The notes under the pieces were generated by a model, which worked only from the letters and a program-made list of their open reading frames with translations, did no database searches and was not told the DNA's origin. From NCBI GenBank assembly GCA_021545645.1, contig JAJRWP010000046.1:1-33690 (forward strand): a stretch of 33,690 nt of DNA. The letters are read 5' to 3'. Of the stretch, positions 31,680 through 33,690 are shown one piece after another. The DNA comes from Zetaproteobacteria bacterium. Its GTDB lineage: Bacteria > Pseudomonadota > Zetaproteobacteria > Mariprofundales > Mariprofundaceae. Each line of letters starts with the position of its first letter. The stretch's first letter is position 1. A program made the position numbers and the translations under genes.

Positions 31680-31699
31680 GTGTGCAGACTGTGTGCAGA
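31680..31699. repeat. direct repeat GTGTGCAGA, 11-bp period, upstream of purL
   Basis: GTGTGCAGA occurs at 31680-31688 and 31691-31699, one helical turn apart, in the 81-nt gap between the permease stop and the purL start. It does not resemble the enterobacterial PurR box. It might bind a regulator of purL, or be chance. Confidence 0.35.
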
Positions 31700-31728
31700 T
31701 TCTTTTGCGCGAACCGCTGCCTGCGGAT

Positions 31729-32496
31729 TCAAACAAGGTTGCGGCGGCTGAATACAAACGCAGAAACCGCCAGCAACAGAGCGATTTCCAGCGAACCGTA
31801 CATCAGCACGCCCATCATGCGTTCGCTGCCGAACGAAGCAATATCACCAGCACCGTTGCGCAGATTAACCGCTTCCAGATTGGGCAGCAAATAATACACG
31901 CCCTCGCCCAAGCCGCGCATCAGCGGCTGATCGGCTTGCGCGGAAAATTGGTGAATGGTGGTCGTGAAACGCCCGGCAATATCGGCGGTGAAGGTCAATA
32001 AAATGCCGAGAAACAGGCTCGATGCATGCGCAAATACCAGCCCGATGGCTAAAACCATGCAAATTTCGATCAGCGTTGCCGCCAGTGCCTGCATCACCGA
32101 TGTCCAATACACATCGCCGAAAAACGCCACCAACAGACAGAGCAACACCCACATCAACACCACCAAACCGCCAAGCACCGCCGCCAAACCGATGAATTTT
32201 CCGACAATATACCAGCCGCGCGACGGCAAGCGGGTGAGCAGCACATACAGGGTGCGTTCGGCATGTTCCTGTTGCAGCGATTGCACGGCAAACACAATGG
32301 CCATCAGGTTGGCAATCAAAGAAATCGCCCCCATGCCCAGATCGAGCAGCAGCAATTCGGTGCGTCCCATGGTCACTGTGGCGATAGCCAGTGCCGCTAG
32401 CAGCAGCAACACAACAAAAACAAATACCCCGTAGAGCATGCGATTGCGCAAGGCATCGAGAAAGCTCATGCGGGCGATTTCTAACATGCCCTTCAT
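31729..32496 (-). CDS. ABC-2 type transporter permease
   Basis: A 255-residue inner-membrane protein with about six hydrophobic helices (e.g. MLYGVFVFVVLLLLAALAI, GLAAVLGGLVVLMWVLLCLL, MVLAIGLVFAHASSLFLGIL). Between the second and third is the cytoplasmic loop SLQQEHAERTLYVLLTRLPS, typical of ABC-2 permeases of the NosY/exporter type. The start at 32496 has GAGGGGG upstream and overlaps the ATPase stop as ATGA. It pairs with the ATPase gene; the transported substrate is unknown. Confidence 0.87.
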   Translation of the reverse strand: MKGMLEIARMSFLDALRNRMLYGVFVFVVLLLLAALAIATVTMGRTELLLLDLGMGAISLIANLMAIVFAVQSLQQEHAERTLYVLLTRLPSRGWYIVGKFIGLAAVLGGLVVLMWVLLCLLVAFFGDVYWTSVMQALAATLIEICMVLAIGLVFAHASSLFLGILLTFTADIAGRFTTTIHQFSAQADQPLMRGLGEGVYYLLPNLEAVNLRNGAGDIASFGSERMMGVLMYGSLEIALLLAVSAFVFSRRNLV

Positions 32497-33413
32497 GTTT
32501 CCCCCTCGCCGTTCAGCAAAGCGACAAAGGCATCTTCCAAGGTTCGCCGTTGCTGTTCGACGGCCAGCAGGCGGCAATGTTTCATGCCTATAATGCGGGT
32601 AATCAAGGCATCGCGCTGGTTTTCGCTTTCCAGCAGAAAGCGGAAGCGGCCTTGCCCCATATTCTCCGGTTGCAGATCGGCAAGAAACGTAACATCGCCC
32701 TCAATCATCACCACCCAGCCGCTCCCACCAATCAAATCGCCCAACTCGCCCTGATGCACAATGCGGCCACTATCAAGCACCAGCACCGCATCGCATATTG
32801 CCTCTGCATCGCTTAAAATATGCGAAGAAAACAGCAGCGTTGCACCCTGTGCATGAATATCGCGCAGCACTTGCTTGACCTGCTCGCGGCCCATCGGATC
32901 GAGCCCGGAAAGTGGTTCGTCGAGCAAAATGAATTCCGGTTCGTGCAACAATGCCTGTGCTAAGCCGACGCGCTGAACCTGCCCCTTGGAGCAGGTATGC
33001 AGCGGCTGATGCAATACCGCTGCAAATGCCAAACGTTCGGCCCATTCGCCGATTTTCCCTGTAAGATGCTGTTGCGCCATGCCGGACAAGCGCCCCAAAC
33101 CGCGCAGCAACTCAAAAGGGGTCAGATTGCGGTAAAAATACGGTTGCTCCGGCATGAAGCCGAAGCGTTTTGACGGCAAGCCGCCATGCACTTCGGATTT
33201 ATCAAAAAACACCTGCCCGCTATCGCAACGGCACAGGCCGCAGAGGATGCGGAAGGTGCTGGTTTTTCCCGCGCCGTTGGCTCCCAAATAGGCGGTTGCC
33301 GAACCGCGTTCAACCGAAAAACTGACCTGATCCAACACCTGTTTTCGGCCCTGAATCACATGCCCGGTCGGCACACTCAGGCATACATCGCGCACTTCAA
33401 GCAGGACGCTCAT
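32493..33413 (-). CDS. ABC transporter ATP-binding protein
   Basis: A 306-residue ATPase. Walker A is GANGAGKTST (residues ~44-53). The Q-loop region is FGFMPEQPYFYRNLTPFELL. The signature is CSKGQVQRVGLAQALL in place of LSGGQ, as in many CcmA/NosF-type exporters. Walker B is FILLDEPLSGLDP and the switch histidine is in LLFSSHILSDAE. A C-terminal domain of ~90 residues (from about 215) follows, as in drug or polysaccharide exporters. It overlaps the upstream unknown gene and the permease gene by four bases each, so all three are one coupled unit. Confidence 0.93.
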   Translation of the reverse strand: MSVLLEVRDVCLSVPTGHVIQGRKQVLDQVSFSVERGSATAYLGANGAGKTSTFRILCGLCRCDSGQVFFDKSEVHGGLPSKRFGFMPEQPYFYRNLTPFELLRGLGRLSGMAQQHLTGKIGEWAERLAFAAVLHQPLHTCSKGQVQRVGLAQALLHEPEFILLDEPLSGLDPMGREQVKQVLRDIHAQGATLLFSSHILSDAEAICDAVLVLDSGRIVHQGELGDLIGGSGWVVMIEGDVTFLADLQPENMGQGRFRFLLESENQRDALITRIIGMKHCRLLAVEQQRRTLEDAFVALLNGEGET

Positions 33414-33690
33414 GGCGTCACCTGTTGCTTTGTTTTTTGGCGAAGCAATTGCGCGCGTTTCGGCGGTACAAACACTTTAAAACGCTTGCCGCTGATGCTG
33501 CTGACAATGCTGCCGTCTTTTTTCACGACAATTCGCCCGCCATCCGGCAGGTGCGCCGGGATTGTCACGCCTGCCTGCTGCAATTGCCGCAGATCGCGGG
33601 CATCAAAAAAGCGTGTCGGCAAAGCGGCAAGCTGCGCGTCGATGCGGCGCAACACCTTTTCGCTTGCGATGCGTTTGCTTAATTGCAAAA
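33410..33690 (-). CDS. hypothetical protein, N-terminus outside the window
   Basis: The last 92 residues of a minus-strand gene whose frame runs open past the window end. No in-frame ATG with a ribosome site is seen, only a TTG at 33688, so the start lies beyond. The visible part begins with a helical stretch (KRIASEKVLRRIDAQLAAL). It then has DLRQLQQAGVTIPAHLPDG, a beta segment RIVVKKDGSIVSSISGKRFK, and a basic tail (RAQLLRQKTKQQVTP). I do not recognise it. Its stop overlaps the ABC ATPase start (ATGA), so it is probably linked to that transporter. Confidence 0.7.
   Translation of the reverse strand, partial: LQLSKRIASEKVLRRIDAQLAALPTRFFDARDLRQLQQAGVTIPAHLPDGGRIVVKKDGSIVSSISGKRFKVFVPPKRAQLLRQKTKQQVTP

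Noticed and set aside
32993-32997. CSKGQ signature in the ABC ATPase as a sign of inactivation
   Set aside because: Exporters of the CcmA/NosF type commonly vary the LSGGQ motif, and both Walker motifs and the switch histidine are intact.
1-33690. tRNA, rRNA, CRISPR arrays, insertion sequences or prophage genes
   Set aside because: I looked between all genes, including after secG where a tRNA often occurs, and saw no cloverleaf, rRNA, repeat-spacer array, transposase or integrase.

Overview
The window is a chromosomal segment of a Gram-negative proteobacterium. Evidence includes LPS heptose biosynthesis (gmhB), two outer-membrane or secreted protein genes with Sec signals, a PilP-type protein, a long single-chain PurL, proteobacterial KsgA, Nth and XthA, and a peptidoglycan-recycling kinase (anmK). 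Nth and the Maf protein look most like their gammaproteobacterial relatives. Some traits (the plsC HX4E motif, an isolated pilP) also fit beta- or zetaproteobacteria, so I do not name a genus. Most genes are housekeeping, tightly packed, and often share ATGA start/stop overlaps.

Layout. 1-99: possible tail of a truncated CDS. 263-1010: yacG and a yceF-type maf (+). 1007-3091: omp, pilP-like and nth (-). 3213-7794: hyuA, hyuB and tsaD (+), each overlapping the next by 4 nt. 7823-8152: single-repeat DUF1456 (-). 8321-10213: DEAD-box helicase deaD (+). 10220-11284: gcvR-like and def (-). 11497-11607: a 36-aa membrane microprotein (+). 11702-12853: tpiA and secG (-). 13106-16323: a three-gene secreted-protein operon (-) consisting of an HYR-repeat protein, a paralogue of its C-terminal domain, and a secreted hydrolase. 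16474-17259: ksgA (+). 17445-18717: gmhB and plsC (-). 18877-19803: ilvE (+). 19857-19961: a second membrane microprotein (-). 20031-22650: DUF971, mscS, xthA and yjbQ (-). 22697-22984: small unknown protein (+). 23013-26159: anmK, ydjM-like and an exported M14 peptidase (-). 26203-27706: a low-GC patch with a DUF4145 gene and a Phd/ParE-type toxin-antitoxin pair. 27709-31647: purL (-). 31729-33690: ABC exporter permease, its ATPase and an incomplete unknown gene (-).

Two parts look least ordinary. First, the HYR/hydrolase operon is preceded by a run of ten G residues (coding strand) lying exactly between a perfect TTGACA -35 and a TATAGT -10. That is the architecture of a slipped-strand, phase-variable promoter. 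Second, two tiny single-span membrane proteins encoded 8.4 kb apart share a GY..LF..LM..AW..S core. Each lies just downstream of CRP-type palindromes (TGTGA-N6-TCACA): one near-perfect site upstream of the first, two perfect tandem sites upstream of the second. They look like members of one co-regulated, probably undescribed small-protein family.

All functions come from reading motifs and from family knowledge; no database search was run.
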